Assembly (NCBI RefSeq): GCF_017309185.1
Contig: NZ_JAEKJZ010000001.1
Coordinates: 744,001-808,000 of the forward strand
Origin: Roseibium aggregatum
GTDB taxonomy: Bacteria > Pseudomonadota > Alphaproteobacteria > Rhizobiales > Stappiaceae
Length of the DNA stretch: 64,000 bases
Direction of reading: 5' to 3'
Translations under genes and position numbers: made by a program
Notes under the pieces: model-generated
The model's input: the letters and a program-made list of their open reading frames with translations, nothing else
Databases searched by the model: none
Told to the model about the DNA's origin: nothing
In this document: in pieces, positions 25,548-34,527 of the stretch
Layout of the letters: each line of letters begins with the position of its first letter
How positions within the stretch are numbered: position 1 is the stretch's first letter

Positions 25548-27797
25548 GTGACGGTTCATCAGCGCGACTGGCAGGCATTTGTCACGCCCGGCAAGGACGG
25601 CGGCGTCCATATGGATCTTGCCGTCGACGGCATTACCTGCGCCGCCTGCATGGGAGAGATCGAACGCGGTCTGAAGCGCCTTCCCGGGATCAGGACCGCC
25701 CGGGTCAATCTGACCAGCCAGCGTCTTGCGGTCGACTGGGCTGAAGATCTGACCGGGGCGGATGAAATCGTCGCGGAGCTCGCAAGGCTCGGCTATACGG
25801 CGCATCCCTTCGATCCCGCGAGCCAGAAGGAACGGCAGGACAAGACGGGCAAGGAACTTCTGCGTTCTCTGGCCGTGGCCGGGTTCGCGGGCATGAACAT
25901 CATGCTGCTTTCCGTTTCCGTCTGGTCGGGGAATGCGACCGATATCACCCCGGAAACCCGGGATTTCTTCCACTGGATTTCGGCGCTGATCGCTCTGCCG
26001 ACTGTTGCCTATGCGGGCAGGCCCTTCATCCGGAGCGCGGTCAACGCGTTGGCCGCCGGTCGCCTGAACATGGATGTCCCGATTGTGATCGGTGTGGTTC
26101 TGGCCGTCGCCCTGTCGGTCATTCAGACCATGCAACACCAGCATCATGCCTATTTCGAATCGGCCGTGATGCTGCTTTTCTTTCTGCTGGTCGGCCGTTA
26201 TCTCGATCACAACATGCGCGGCCGCACCCGGTCCTTCGCGGAAAACATCGCCGCCCTGAAGGCGGAAGTCGCCGCCAGGATTGGTCCTGACGGCACGGTG
26301 CGCGAAGTGCCGCTGTCCAAGGTCGCGACCGGCGATCTCGTTCTGGTCTCGGGGGGCGAGCGCGTGCCCGTCGACGGTGTCGTTGAAACCGGGATATCGG
26401 AAATCGACCAGAGCCTGGTGACCGGTGAAAGCGTTCTGGTGCCGGTGAAACCCGGTCAAAGGGTCTACGCGGGAACGCTGAACGGCGCCGGGGCGTTGCA
26501 GGTGCGCGTCGAAGCCGCCTCGGGCGCGACACTGCTCGACGAGGTCAACAGGCTCCTGGAAACCGCGTCCCAGGCAAAATCCAAATATGTCCGCATCGCC
26601 GACCGCGCCGCGAGGCTTTATGCCCCGCTCGTGCACGGCGCGGCGGCACTGACTTTCCTGGGCTGGCTCATGGCCGGACTTGGCTGGCAACCGGCACTTG
26701 TCATTTCGATTTCCGTCCTGATCATCACCTGCCCCTGCGCGCTCGGCCTCGCGGTGCCGGCCGTTCAGGTCGTCGCTTCCGGCCAGTTGTTCCGCTGCGG
26801 GGTGCTGCTCAATTCCGGTGATGCGATCGAGCGGCTTTCCGATGTCGACACGATCCTGTTTGACAAGACCGGAACGCTGACCCTTGCCGAACCCGAGCTT
26901 TGCACGGCAATCGATCCGGAGGACGAGACAATCGCGCTCGCCGGCCGCCTGGCGCTTGCCAGCCGCCATCCTCTGTCCGCCGCGCTCGTCAAGGCCACCG
27001 GCGCGCTCAAGCCCCTGCCGGATGTTTCGGAAGTCTCCGGTTCCGGACTGGAGACCACGGTGGAAGGCGTCGTTTTGAAGCTCGGCAGTGCCTTGTTCTG
27101 CGGAGCCTCCAGCGAACAGATCGAGCGCGTGCTGCAGGATAATCCCGGAGCTTCCCTGCTGGCGATCCGCCTGGGAGAGCAGCCGGTGCGGCTGCTGCCG
27201 TTCCGCCAGTCCCTCAGACCGGATGCGCGGCGGGTTGTCGAGAGCCTCAAGGACGAAGGTTACCGGCTGGAGATTCTCTCAGGCGACACGGTACCTTCCG
27301 TGGCACTGTGTGCCGGGACACTCGGGATTGAGGAGTGGCAGGCCGGAATGAAGCCCGCTCAGAAAATCGCCCGCCTGGAAGCCTTGCAGAAGGAAGGCCG
27401 CAAGGTGCTGATGGTCGGCGACGGCCTGAACGACGCGCCGGCGCTTGCGGGAGCACATGTCTCGCTGTCGCCCGTTTCCGCCGTTCATCTCAGCCAGGCT
27501 GCGGCTGACGCCGTATTCCTCGGAGACAAACTTCAGCCTGTTGCGGATGCCTTGCGCCTGTCGAAAAAGGCCAGGGCGGCGATTGAACAGAATCTCTGGA
27601 TTTCTGCGCTCTACAATGTCATAGCGGTGCCGGTTGCCGTTGCCGGTTTCGTTACGCCGCTGATGGCCGCGGTGGCCATGTCGGCCTCGTCTCTGGCAGT
27701 CACGGCGAATGCGCTGAAACTGCGCTGGGGAGAGAGCAGGCCGTCGTCCCCGATTGATGAGCCGCGGCGCGGGCAGCGTCAGCCGGCGCGAGGTTGA
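25548..27797 (+). CDS. ccoI: Copper-exporting P1B-type ATPase CcoI (FixI)
   Basis: A 749-residue P1B-type ATPase that delivers copper for the CcoN active site. An N-terminal heavy-metal-associated domain has the GITCAACMGE motif (CAAC). Membrane helices follow, with the CPC transport motif in ITCPCALGLAVP. The phosphorylation site is DKTGTLT and the hinge is VGDGLNDAPAL. The start is GTG with AAGG before it. Its place between ccoH and ccoS separates it from the CopA-type detoxification pumps of the same family. Confidence 0.95.
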   Translation: MTVHQRDWQAFVTPGKDGGVHMDLAVDGITCAACMGEIERGLKRLPGIRTARVNLTSQRLAVDWAEDLTGADEIVAELARLGYTAHPFDPASQKERQDKTGKELLRSLAVAGFAGMNIMLLSVSVWSGNATDITPETRDFFHWISALIALPTVAYAGRPFIRSAVNALAAGRLNMDVPIVIGVVLAVALSVIQTMQHQHHAYFESAVMLLFFLLVGRYLDHNMRGRTRSFAENIAALKAEVAARIGPDGTVREVPLSKVATGDLVLVSGGERVPVDGVVETGISEIDQSLVTGESVLVPVKPGQRVYAGTLNGAGALQVRVEAASGATLLDEVNRLLETASQAKSKYVRIADRAARLYAPLVHGAAALTFLGWLMAGLGWQPALVISISVLIITCPCALGLAVPAVQVVASGQLFRCGVLLNSGDAIERLSDVDTILFDKTGTLTLAEPELCTAIDPEDETIALAGRLALASRHPLSAALVKATGALKPLPDVSEVSGSGLETTVEGVVLKLGSALFCGASSEQIERVLQDNPGASLLAIRLGEQPVRLLPFRQSLRPDARRVVESLKDEGYRLEILSGDTVPSVALCAGTLGIEEWQAGMKPAQKIARLEALQKEGRKVLMVGDGLNDAPALAGAHVSLSPVSAVHLSQAAADAVFLGDKLQPVADALRLSKKARAAIEQNLWISALYNVIAVPVAVAGFVTPLMAAVAMSASSLAVTANALKLRWGESRPSSPIDEPRRGQRQPARG

Positions 27798-27801
27798 ACC
27801 T

Positions 27802-27960
27802 ATGGACGTGCTCGTCTTCCTGATTCCGATCGCTCTTTTTCTGGGGGCGCTCGGCCTGATCGCCTTTCTCTGGTCCTTGAAAAGCGGTCAGTACGATGAT
27901 CTCGAGGGCGCCAAGTGGCGCATACTGGACGACGACGACCTGCCTGACAGGGACGCCTAG
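27802..27960 (+). CDS. ccoS: cbb3 oxidase assembly protein CcoS
   Basis: A 52-residue single-pass membrane protein starting MDVLVFLIPIALFLG. The cytoplasmic tail contains WSLKSGQYDDLEGAKWRIL, the characteristic CcoS motif with a C-terminal acidic run DDDD. It is required for cofactor insertion into the oxidase in other bacteria. It starts 5 bp after ccoI with a weak ribosome-binding site and ends in a CTAG shared with the stop of the convergent small gene. Confidence 0.94.
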   Translation: MDVLVFLIPIALFLGALGLIAFLWSLKSGQYDDLEGAKWRILDDDDLPDRDA

Positions 27961-28121
27961 AGCACGTTTCCCAGAACCATTCCCGTGGCCACAAGAACGA
28001 GTCCGAGACCGGACAGAAGCAGCAGATTGTCCTGCAATCTGCCGCCGCGGCCCGGCACCGACGGCTCACGCTCGATGGAGAGCGGCTCGTCTTGTGCGAA
28101 TGTATCAGGGTCCTGGGACAT
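27957..28121 (-). CDS. Small predicted membrane protein convergent to ccoS
   Basis: A possible 54-residue protein starting MSQDPDTFAQDEPLS, with a polar N-terminal half and one C-terminal hydrophobic helix (LLLLSGLGLVLVATGMVLGNVL), arranged like a tail-anchored protein. Its stop overlaps the ccoS stop by four bases in opposite orientation. CCGGAACC before the ATG gives only a weak ribosome-binding site, and an ATG 21 bp further upstream is possible. No family recognised; it could be chance. Confidence 0.45.
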   Translation of the reverse strand: MSQDPDTFAQDEPLSIEREPSVPGRGGRLQDNLLLLSGLGLVLVATGMVLGNVL

Positions 28122-28418
28122 GGTTCCGGTCGTTGCTGGCAAGTTTGTCTCGTGATTTCTTCGTGTTCTGTTGAGGGGAAAATGAGGGAACAGGGTTGAA
28201 AGTCACGTTAATTCGCTGCCGCGCAAAAGATTAATTCGCCGCAACATTACCAAGGCGTGAAACCCGGCGAATTTTTGCAAGACGTCGGGGAAACTTGACT
28301 GACGCAGCGGCAGAAAATGGCGCTGAATAACCTGAAAAGCCCGGTTGATGTGGCCGGAATCCGGCTAACTCAATATTCAGACTTTCATGACAAGACTGCG
28401 TGAAACAAGGAGTTTTGC

Positions 28419-28949
28419 GTGAGTCTCGATCTTGCATCTCTGACTTTTTTGCTGGTTGAAGACAGTGCCTATATGCGCACCATCCTCAGAACGATGCTGC
28501 AGGGGTTTGGCGCGCGCCGTATTGTCGAAGCGGAAGACGGCGCGTCCGGTCTCGAGGCCATGGACCGTGCGAACCCGGATATCCTGATCCTCGACTGGGT
28601 CATGCCCATTCTGGACGGCGCCGACATGGTGCGCATGATCCGCAGCCCGAACAACCCGTTTGCCTATATCCCGATCATCATGGTCACGGCGCATACCGAA
28701 CGCAGCCGGATCGTGGAAGCCCGCCGTCTGGGCGTTCATGAGCTTCTCTCCAAGCCGATTTCCGCCAAATCGCTTTACCAGCGCGTATCGAGCGTGATCC
28801 TGCACCCGCGCGACTTCATCAAGACGGCGACCTATTTCGGTCCCGCGCCACGCGAGATCCGCAATCGTCAGAAAATCTGGCAAGGCGGGCCGGGGCAACC
28901 GACCAGTCAGGCTATCGAGGCGGGCGGAAGCACAACGCCGATCGGCTAG
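28419..28949 (+). CDS. CheY-like receiver protein with C-terminal extension
   Basis: A 176-residue response regulator with one receiver domain (about 8-128). The acidic residues are in LLVEDSAYMR, the phospho-acceptor aspartate in ILILDWVMPILDG, the threonine in MVTAHTE and the lysine in LLSKPIS. The last 45 residues (PRDFIKTATYFGPAPREIRNR then a Gly/Pro-rich tail) are not a DNA-binding domain. This LHPRDFI-x-T-x-x-YFGP-x-R-R-like tail recurs in alphaproteobacterial single-receiver proteins of unknown output. GTG start with AAGGAG upstream. It is a single-gene unit. Confidence 0.85.
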   Translation: MSLDLASLTFLLVEDSAYMRTILRTMLQGFGARRIVEAEDGASGLEAMDRANPDILILDWVMPILDGADMVRMIRSPNNPFAYIPIIMVTAHTERSRIVEARRLGVHELLSKPISAKSLYQRVSSVILHPRDFIKTATYFGPAPREIRNRQKIWQGGPGQPTSQAIEAGGSTTPIG

Positions 28950-29122
28950 CGATTGCCGCGTTCGACCGGAAAACTCCTGCATCGTTGCCTGCACTGAAAT
29001 CAAGCATTTCAGAGAACGAAATACGCTTCTGTCGAATGCGGTTTGCTCTCGGATCCGTCATGGACCGCCGTTCGTTGGCGACCGTTGCTTCCTTGGGGTG
29101 GATGACAGAAACGCTGCAGGGA

Positions 29123-29338
29123 TCAGGCGGCGGCAGTGCTGTTTCCTGATGCGGAACGCGCGCCGTGCGGCGTATGGCCGGCTTCCAGCGTGTCGGCGAA
29201 CTGGGCCAGAACATCCAGGTCGACCGTATAGTGGTCCAGAAGAAACTGTGACAGAACATCTATCGGCAGGTGCTGGTAGCCGTCGATTGCCGCCATCAGC
29301 GCTTCAAAAGTGTCCAGCCGTTCGCGCAGCTTGATCAT
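29123..29338 (-). CDS. Small hypothetical protein
   Basis: A possible 71-residue protein, MIKLRERLDTFEALMAAIDGY, with mostly helical amphipathic sequence through about residue 52 and a low-complexity Ser/Ala tail. GGGATT lies just before the ATG. It has no membrane segment or known motif. A TTAA-N7-TAAA sequence (29385-29399) lies about 50 bp upstream and is close to a CtrA site. Codon use looks like its neighbours, but there is no independent proof that it is translated. Confidence 0.5.
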   Translation of the reverse strand: MIKLRERLDTFEALMAAIDGYQHLPIDVLSQFLLDHYTVDLDVLAQFADTLEAGHTPHGARSASGNSTAAA

Positions 29339-29469
29339 GGAATCCCGTCGACTTGATGCTTTCCGTCAGAATTAAATTTCATAGTTAATAATGGGTAAAT
29401 TTAACGAGTGCAAGAGAGCGGCCTGCACGCTTTTTCGCCACCGGTTTCCGTCCACAGGTATTTGGCGTA

Positions 29470-29614
29470 ATACCAAGGGAAAGGGAGTATTGCCTTTCAG
29501 GCCTATCGGTCCGCGCTGCGCGTTTGAAGATACCCGGTATCGCCCTGGGGAGCGCTTCTGACCGAAAGGTCTGAAAAACTGCGCGGATGAGCGATAATCC
29601 GTTTCCCTTGGTAT
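29470..29614. repeat. Inverted-repeat-bounded dispersed element, copy A
   Basis: A 145-bp element bounded by a perfect 13-bp inverted repeat: ATACCAAGGGAAA on the left and TTTCCCTTGGTAT on the right. The interior shares several blocks with the element at 50706-50961, in the same order: TTTCAGGCC..TCGG, a GATACCC..ATCGC block, and GAAA.G.CTGAAAAAC followed by GATGAG. It contains no reading frame of note. The 5' end of aroQ lies 67 bp away. Confidence 0.8.
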
Positions 29615-29680
29615 AAGAGCAGCGTGCCACGGGAATCGTTCTCCCGGCGGGCGATTGAAACAGGCTGTAAGGGGCAACAA

Positions 29681-30124
29681 ATGTCGAAGCAGGTCTATAT
29701 TCTCAATGGACCCAATCTTAATCTTCTGGGGAAACGGCAGCCGGAAATTTACGGCAACGAAACCCTGGAGGATGTCCGGCTGTCTTGCGAGGCTTTTGCC
29801 GGCGAGGCGGGGCTGGCGGTCGAGTTCCGACAAAGCAATGCGGAGCACGAATTGATCGACTGGATTCAGGAAGCCAGGGAGAAGGCGGACGGCATCGTCA
29901 TCAATCCGGCGGCCTATTCACACACTTCGGTGGCTATTCTGGACGCTTTGAACACGTGCGATTTTCCGGTGATCGAGGTGCATATCTCGAACATCCACCG
30001 GCGGGAACACTTCCGGCATCATTCATATGTGTCGGCACGGGCGGATGGCGTCATCGCCGGATGCGGCACCCAGGGATATACTCTTGCCCTGCAGCGCCTC
30101 GCGACCCTGCTCAAAGAGGCCTGA
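29681..30124 (+). CDS. aroQ: Type II 3-dehydroquinate dehydratase
   Basis: A 147-residue type II dehydroquinase that converts 3-dehydroquinate to 3-dehydroshikimate in the shikimate pathway. The motifs are complete: [18 protein letters not shown] with the catalytic tyrosine, [45 protein letters not shown] and [11 protein letters not shown]. The ATG at 29681 begins the family's normal N-terminus and follows AGGGG; a longer upstream frame was rejected. Confidence 0.97.
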   Translation: MSKQVYILNGPNLNLLGKRQPEIYGNETLEDVRLSCEAFAGEAGLAVEFRQSNAEHELIDWIQEAREKADGIVINPAAYSHTSVAILDALNTCDFPVIEVHISNIHRREHFRHHSYVSARADGVIAGCGTQGYTLALQRLATLLKEA

Positions 30125-30324
30125 AAGCGGACTTTGTCAGGCTGTTCTTCAGTTCTGAGGCACTTGCCAAGTGGCGGGGGATGCAAACTCGTTTGTCGTT
30201 GCCGCGATCACGGCAACGGACCTCAGTTGCGGAAACGAGACGGGAAACGGATCTTTCCGGTTGTCTTGCTCTGAAGTTCGTTGCGAGCGTGCCGCGGCTC
30301 GGGACGAGCTTCGGAGCTACGTGG

Positions 30325-31065
30325 CTAATAGCCGTTTCCTTTGAGAAATTCCCGGGTGATGGTATCGAGTATGATCTTGATGTCGAGCCCGAGGGTCTGC
30401 CTGTCGACATATTCAAGGTCGTATTCAAGACGCATTCGGGCTGCGAATCTTTCCTTGGTCTCTCCGCGATAGCCCCGGACCTGCGCCAGACCGGTAATAC
30501 CCGGCCGGACCTTGTGACGATCCATATAGCGCTCATCGAAGTCCTCGTAAGGCACTCCGGCCGCCAGCATGCCGGGCACGTGTGGCCGCGGGCCGACGAG
30601 AGACATCTCCCCCTTCAACACATTGAGGAGTTGCGGAAGCTCATCGAAATTGCTCTTGCGCAGAAAGTTGCCGATCAGAGTGATCCTGGGATCGTTCTCG
30701 ACGGTCTGGTCGACGCCCGTCTCGTCGCAAAGGTGCACGAACATGGTGCGGAACTTCAAGACGGTGAAAGGCGATCCGTCCAGGCCGTATCTCTTTTGCC
30801 GGAAAAACACCGGCCCACGGCTCGTCGCCTTCACGGCGATCGCAATCGCTGCCAGAAGAGGAAGAAGAACGAGCAATCCTGTCGCCGCACCGGAAAAATC
30901 GAACAGGCGTTTCGACAGTTTCCGGGCAGGGTTTGACGCGCGCTCCCGTTTCGAAAACAGGGCTGTCAGTACGACCCGCCTGCGCGTCGTCGGAACGCCA
31001 CCGGCAACCTTCACAGAAGCTCGCTGAGTCGGCTCAGCGTTATATGTGACTGTTTCGTTTGCCAC
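30325..31065 (-). CDS. Exopolysaccharide sugar transferase (ExoY-like, bacterial sugar transferase family)
   Basis: A 246-residue polyprenyl-phosphate sugar-1-phosphate transferase, the priming enzyme of surface polysaccharide synthesis. A single hydrophobic segment (about 52-74, GAATGLLVLLPLLAAIAIAV) precedes the catalytic domain with GPVFFRQKRYGLDG, FRTM, RKSNFDELPQLLNVLKGEMSLVGPRP and the C-terminal KPG-like region RHKVRPGITGLAQVRG. It is ExoY-sized, without the extra membrane helices of WcaJ-type enzymes. A CtrA-like site lies about 90 bp upstream. The sugar nucleotide used is not clear from sequence. Confidence 0.88.
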   Translation of the reverse strand: MANETVTYNAEPTQRASVKVAGGVPTTRRRVVLTALFSKRERASNPARKLSKRLFDFSGAATGLLVLLPLLAAIAIAVKATSRGPVFFRQKRYGLDGSPFTVLKFRTMFVHLCDETGVDQTVENDPRITLIGNFLRKSNFDELPQLLNVLKGEMSLVGPRPHVPGMLAAGVPYEDFDERYMDRHKVRPGITGLAQVRGYRGETKERFAARMRLEYDLEYVDRQTLGLDIKIILDTITREFLKGNGY

Positions 31066-31598
31066 TTTTATATCTCACCCGCTTCGCATTGTCTGTCGGG
31101 GAACACAATTCGTATTTTAATCAATTTTGAGTTCGCACGCTACGCTGTAGTTAATAGTTGGTTAACAAAAAAACGACCTTTTTGTTAAGGGATTCTTTGC
31201 CTGGTCAGGTTGTGTGCGACAATACGCTCACCCTGAAATAAGCATGAAATTTTCGTAACAAATGGACGCGATGCGATTGCAGAAATACTCCAAATCAGGC
31301 GAAGAGAAACATAAGCCGGGTGAAGTAAAGTACACTGGCAAAAAAGACTAAATCTCCCTGCGTGCATTCAAGGTTGTAGTGGTGTCCCGTCAGTGCGATG
31401 GCACTTGTCGGAGGCGGGCGTTCAGATGTTGGCCGCCCGGAAGTGACTTGAATCCAATAGGAAACTATCGAAACGAGATCCGCCGGGCACCTTGTTTCAG
31501 ATCTTTCAAGAACCCGACGGTGCGGCGCCCCGTACCCGGTCGGCACTTGCAAACCACTGACCGGAACGTTCGGTTACGTCGCCGGGCTTAAACAGTAT
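31066..31598. other. 533-bp AT-rich intergenic region upstream of the exoY-like gene
   Basis: This holds the promoter region of the exoY-like gene and the region downstream of ugd. Besides the CtrA-like site, it has an inverted repeat TTAACAAAAA...TTTTTGTTAA (31162-31188), which could be a terminator or operator. Around 31240-31360 it is AT-rich with no convincing gene. Regulated expression of the polysaccharide gene is likely, but the regulator is not shown. Confidence 0.55.
31151..31165 (-). promoter_or_regulatory. CtrA-like full site TTAA-N7-TTAA
   Basis: TTAATAGTTGGTTAA matches the alphaproteobacterial CtrA consensus exactly. Its right half overlaps the left arm of a TTAACAAAAA...TTTTTGTTAA inverted repeat. 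It lies about 90 bp upstream of the exoY-like start, a reasonable promoter position. The motif is short and AT-rich, so chance is possible. Confidence 0.45.
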
Positions 31599-32906
31599 TC
31601 AATAACTCCGTCCAACGCTCGTATATTCAAATCCCTTGGCGTTCATATAATCCATCTTGTAGATGTTTCTCAGGTCCACGACCTTGGGTGCGTTCAACAA
31701 TTGCTTCACACGGTCCAGATCCAGTGCCCGGAACTGGTCCCACTCGGTCACGATCACGACGACATCTGCGTTCTCGATCGCATGATAGGGGCCGTCGCAA
31801 AACAGAACATCCGACATGATCTTTCCGGCTTCGTCCATGCTCGCCGGGTCGTAGGCACGGATTTTCGCGCCGGCGGCCTGCAGTTTCTCGACAATGTCGA
31901 TACTTGGCGCTTCGCGCATGTCGTCCGTATTCGGCTTGAAAGCGAGGCCGAGCAGGGCGATGGTCTTGCCTTTGACGTCGCCGCCGAGGAAATCGATAAC
32001 CTTGTCGGCCATTCTTTTCTTGCGGTCGCTGTTCACCTCAATCACGGAATCGACGATTTTCAGACCCGAATTCGCGTTGGCTGCGATTTTGGAAAGGGCA
32101 AGCGTGTCTTTCGGAAAACAGGAACCGCCGTACCCCGGTCCCGCATGCAGGAACTTGGACCCGATCCGGTTGTCGAGGCCGATCCCCCGGGACACTTCCT
32201 GAACATTGGCGCCGACCTTCTCGCACAGATCGGCGATCTCGTTGATATAGGTGATCTTGACCGCCAGAAAGGCATTGGCGGCGTATTTGATCAACTCCGA
32301 GGTCCGGCGCTTGGTGACGATAATCGGCGTTTCGTTGAGATAAAGCGGGCGGTAAAGCTCCTGCATCACTTCGACCGCTTCATCGCTTTCCGTGCCGACC
32401 ACAACCCGGTCCGGCCGCTTGAAGTCGCTGATCGCGGCGCCTTCGCGCAGGAATTCCGGATTGGAGACCACGGCGAAGTTTGCCGCAGGGTTGGTCTTGC
32501 GAATGATGTTCTCGACTTCGTCGCCTGTTCCCACCGGCACAGTCGACTTGGTGACGACGACAGTGAACCCGTCGATCAGGTTGGCGATTTCCTCCGCTGC
32601 CGCATAGACGTAGGAGAGGTCGGCGTGGCCGTCGCCGCGGCGCGTCGGCGTACCGACCGCGATGAAAACGGCGTCCGCCTTCTTGATCGCCTCAGTCGCG
32701 TCGGTGGTGAAAAACAGCCGCTCCTCGGCCACGTTTTTCGCGACAAGGTCTTGAAGTCCGGGTTCGTAAATCGGGATCTGGCCGTTGTTGAGGGCGTCGA
32801 TTTTCGTGCTGTCTTTATCGATACAGGTCACCACGTGACCGAAATCGGCAAAACAGGTTCCGGATACCAGACCGACATAACCGGTCCCAATCATTGCAAC
32901 GCGCAT
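31599..32906 (-). CDS. ugd: UDP-glucose 6-dehydrogenase
   Basis: A 435-residue enzyme that oxidises UDP-glucose to UDP-glucuronate with two NAD+. The N-terminal Rossmann motif is MIGTGYVGLVSG. The central helix contains KRRTSELIKYAANAFLAVKITYINEI. The catalytic cysteine is in GPGYGGSCFPKDTLAL. The C-terminal UDP-binding domain begins about residue 315 (KTIALLGLAFKPNTDDMREAPS). It supplies the substrate of the UDP-glucuronate decarboxylase at 50961-51905, about 18 kb away, and fits the nearby exoY-like gene. Confidence 0.96.
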   Translation of the reverse strand: MRVAMIGTGYVGLVSGTCFADFGHVVTCIDKDSTKIDALNNGQIPIYEPGLQDLVAKNVAEERLFFTTDATEAIKKADAVFIAVGTPTRRGDGHADLSYVYAAAEEIANLIDGFTVVVTKSTVPVGTGDEVENIIRKTNPAANFAVVSNPEFLREGAAISDFKRPDRVVVGTESDEAVEVMQELYRPLYLNETPIIVTKRRTSELIKYAANAFLAVKITYINEIADLCEKVGANVQEVSRGIGLDNRIGSKFLHAGPGYGGSCFPKDTLALSKIAANANSGLKIVDSVIEVNSDRKKRMADKVIDFLGGDVKGKTIALLGLAFKPNTDDMREAPSIDIVEKLQAAGAKIRAYDPASMDEAGKIMSDVLFCDGPYHAIENADVVVIVTEWDQFRALDLDRVKQLLNAPKVVDLRNIYKMDYMNAKGFEYTSVGRSY

Positions 32907-33044
32907 GGCGAGTCCTAAACGTCCTTAAACTATTTTAGCCGCTTGCCGAGGCCGGTGCGGAGAGATGCCTTCCACCCTGACCGAACAAGGAAATCGACCG
33001 CGTAATTATCGGTTTTTACACCGGCAATCAATCTGCATTCCGAC

Positions 33045-34334
33045 CTATTTCGCTGAAATGCCGCACCATTGAGCCGTAAAGAGGGCGATGGTCTGCGTGA
33101 CCCTTTTCAGCGAAGGCAGATTCACGCATTCGTCGATGCCGTGAATGTTTTTCGAAACCGGCCCGTAGGTCAGGGACGGGATGCCGCAATGGTTCATGAA
33201 AAGGGCCGCATCCAGATAACAGGTCATGACGGACCGGCCGAGATCCTGCCCGTTGACCAGCCGGTGAGCCGAGGCGAGCGTGTTCTCGGCGTCCGAGCCG
33301 TGGTCCAGCCGGTATCCGGCCTGACATGTCCCGTTCCACTCAAGCCGGGGATTGGCTTTTTCAAGCCGCGGCTCCCGCTTGACCAGTTCCGCCAGCGCCT
33401 CTTCGACGGCAGCCATCCTGTCCGAGGCGGCGTCTCCCGGGAAAAAGCCGATCCGCCCTTCCAGAAAACAGGAAAACGGTATCGAGGACGGCCATTCGCC
33501 CCCCTGCAGGGTGCCGATGTTCAGGCTTGCCGGATTGGTGAGGGTTTCAAACCCGGAGTGATTGGTTTTCTCGCTGTTCCAGCGCGCCTCGAGTTCTTTC
33601 AGGGCGCCGATGACCAGGATCGCCGCGTCGATGGCGCTAAGGCCGGAGGCCGGTTCACGCGGATGGGCCGGAACGCCCTGGACCTCGATGCGGAACTTGA
33701 TGACCCCGGCATTGGCGAAAATGATGTCTTCATCAGTGGGCTCCGGGATCAGAACCGCGTCGGCCCGCGTGCCCCGTGCAATGGCGGCGGCCGCGCCGTT
33801 GCCCGTCGTCTCCTCGTCGATGACGGACTGGAATTCCAGCGGTGCCTGAAGGGCGAACCCGGCCGCCTCGATGGCGTCCAGCGCGAAGAGATTGGCTACG
33901 AGCCCCGCCTTCATGTCGCCGGCGCCGCGCCCGTAAAGCCAGTCACCGACGCGGGTCGCGGAAAAGGGCGGATGCGTCCAGGCGGCGGGATCGGCGGTCG
34001 GGACCACGTCCACATGGGCATTGAGGATCAGCGACCGGCCCGACTGTCGCTCCGGCGTCTTCACGCCACTGACGTTGAACGTGTCGGCGTAGTTGATTGT
34101 GGCCGGTGAATAGGCCGGGTGTGTCTTCAGCGCCTCACGGTCGACCTTGTAGGTCTCGACCTCGTAGCCGCGGGCCGCCAATGCCTCCGCCACCAGCGTC
34201 TGGACACCGGCCTCTTCGCCGCGCAGCGAGGGCGCGCGAACAACCTCCCTCAAAAAGGAAATCTGGCTTTCGAACCGGGTTTCGACAGCGGTTTTGATGG
34301 CATCGATGGTGTCGCTGGCAAGCGGGGAGGACAT
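33045..34334 (-). CDS. M20-family ArgE/DapE-type deacylase
   Basis: A 429-residue metallopeptidase-like enzyme of the M20 family that cleaves an N-acyl or amide bond. Metal-site motifs are LILNAHVDVVP (His and catalytic Asp), YGRGAGDMKAG (bridging Asp), DEETTGNGAA (catalytic Glu pair) and PEPTDEDI. The dimerisation domain is at about 195-310. Whether the substrate is N-acetylornithine, succinyl-diaminopimelate or another N-acyl amino acid cannot be told. The ATG at 34334 gives the family's normal N-terminus; a longer frame to 34403 lacks support. Confidence 0.85.
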   Translation of the reverse strand: MSSPLASDTIDAIKTAVETRFESQISFLREVVRAPSLRGEEAGVQTLVAEALAARGYEVETYKVDREALKTHPAYSPATINYADTFNVSGVKTPERQSGRSLILNAHVDVVPTADPAAWTHPPFSATRVGDWLYGRGAGDMKAGLVANLFALDAIEAAGFALQAPLEFQSVIDEETTGNGAAAAIARGTRADAVLIPEPTDEDIIFANAGVIKFRIEVQGVPAHPREPASGLSAIDAAILVIGALKELEARWNSEKTNHSGFETLTNPASLNIGTLQGGEWPSSIPFSCFLEGRIGFFPGDAASDRMAAVEEALAELVKREPRLEKANPRLEWNGTCQAGYRLDHGSDAENTLASAHRLVNGQDLGRSVMTCYLDAALFMNHCGIPSLTYGPVSKNIHGIDECVNLPSLKRVTQTIALFTAQWCGISAK

Positions 34335-34527
34335 GGCGATCAGTTTCCTGAGGGATTGGGAGGCGGGTCGGCTGCAGCCTATCAGGCGATGCGGGATCGT
34401 CAAACGTCGCGTTGTCTCAGGGCCTGCAAAATGAACCTCTCAGGAAAGATGGCTTTAGACCACCCTCCATTCCCTTCTCCAGCCGTCACCGCCTCCGAGC
34501 CGCAGCGGGAGGGCCACATTCAAAAAA

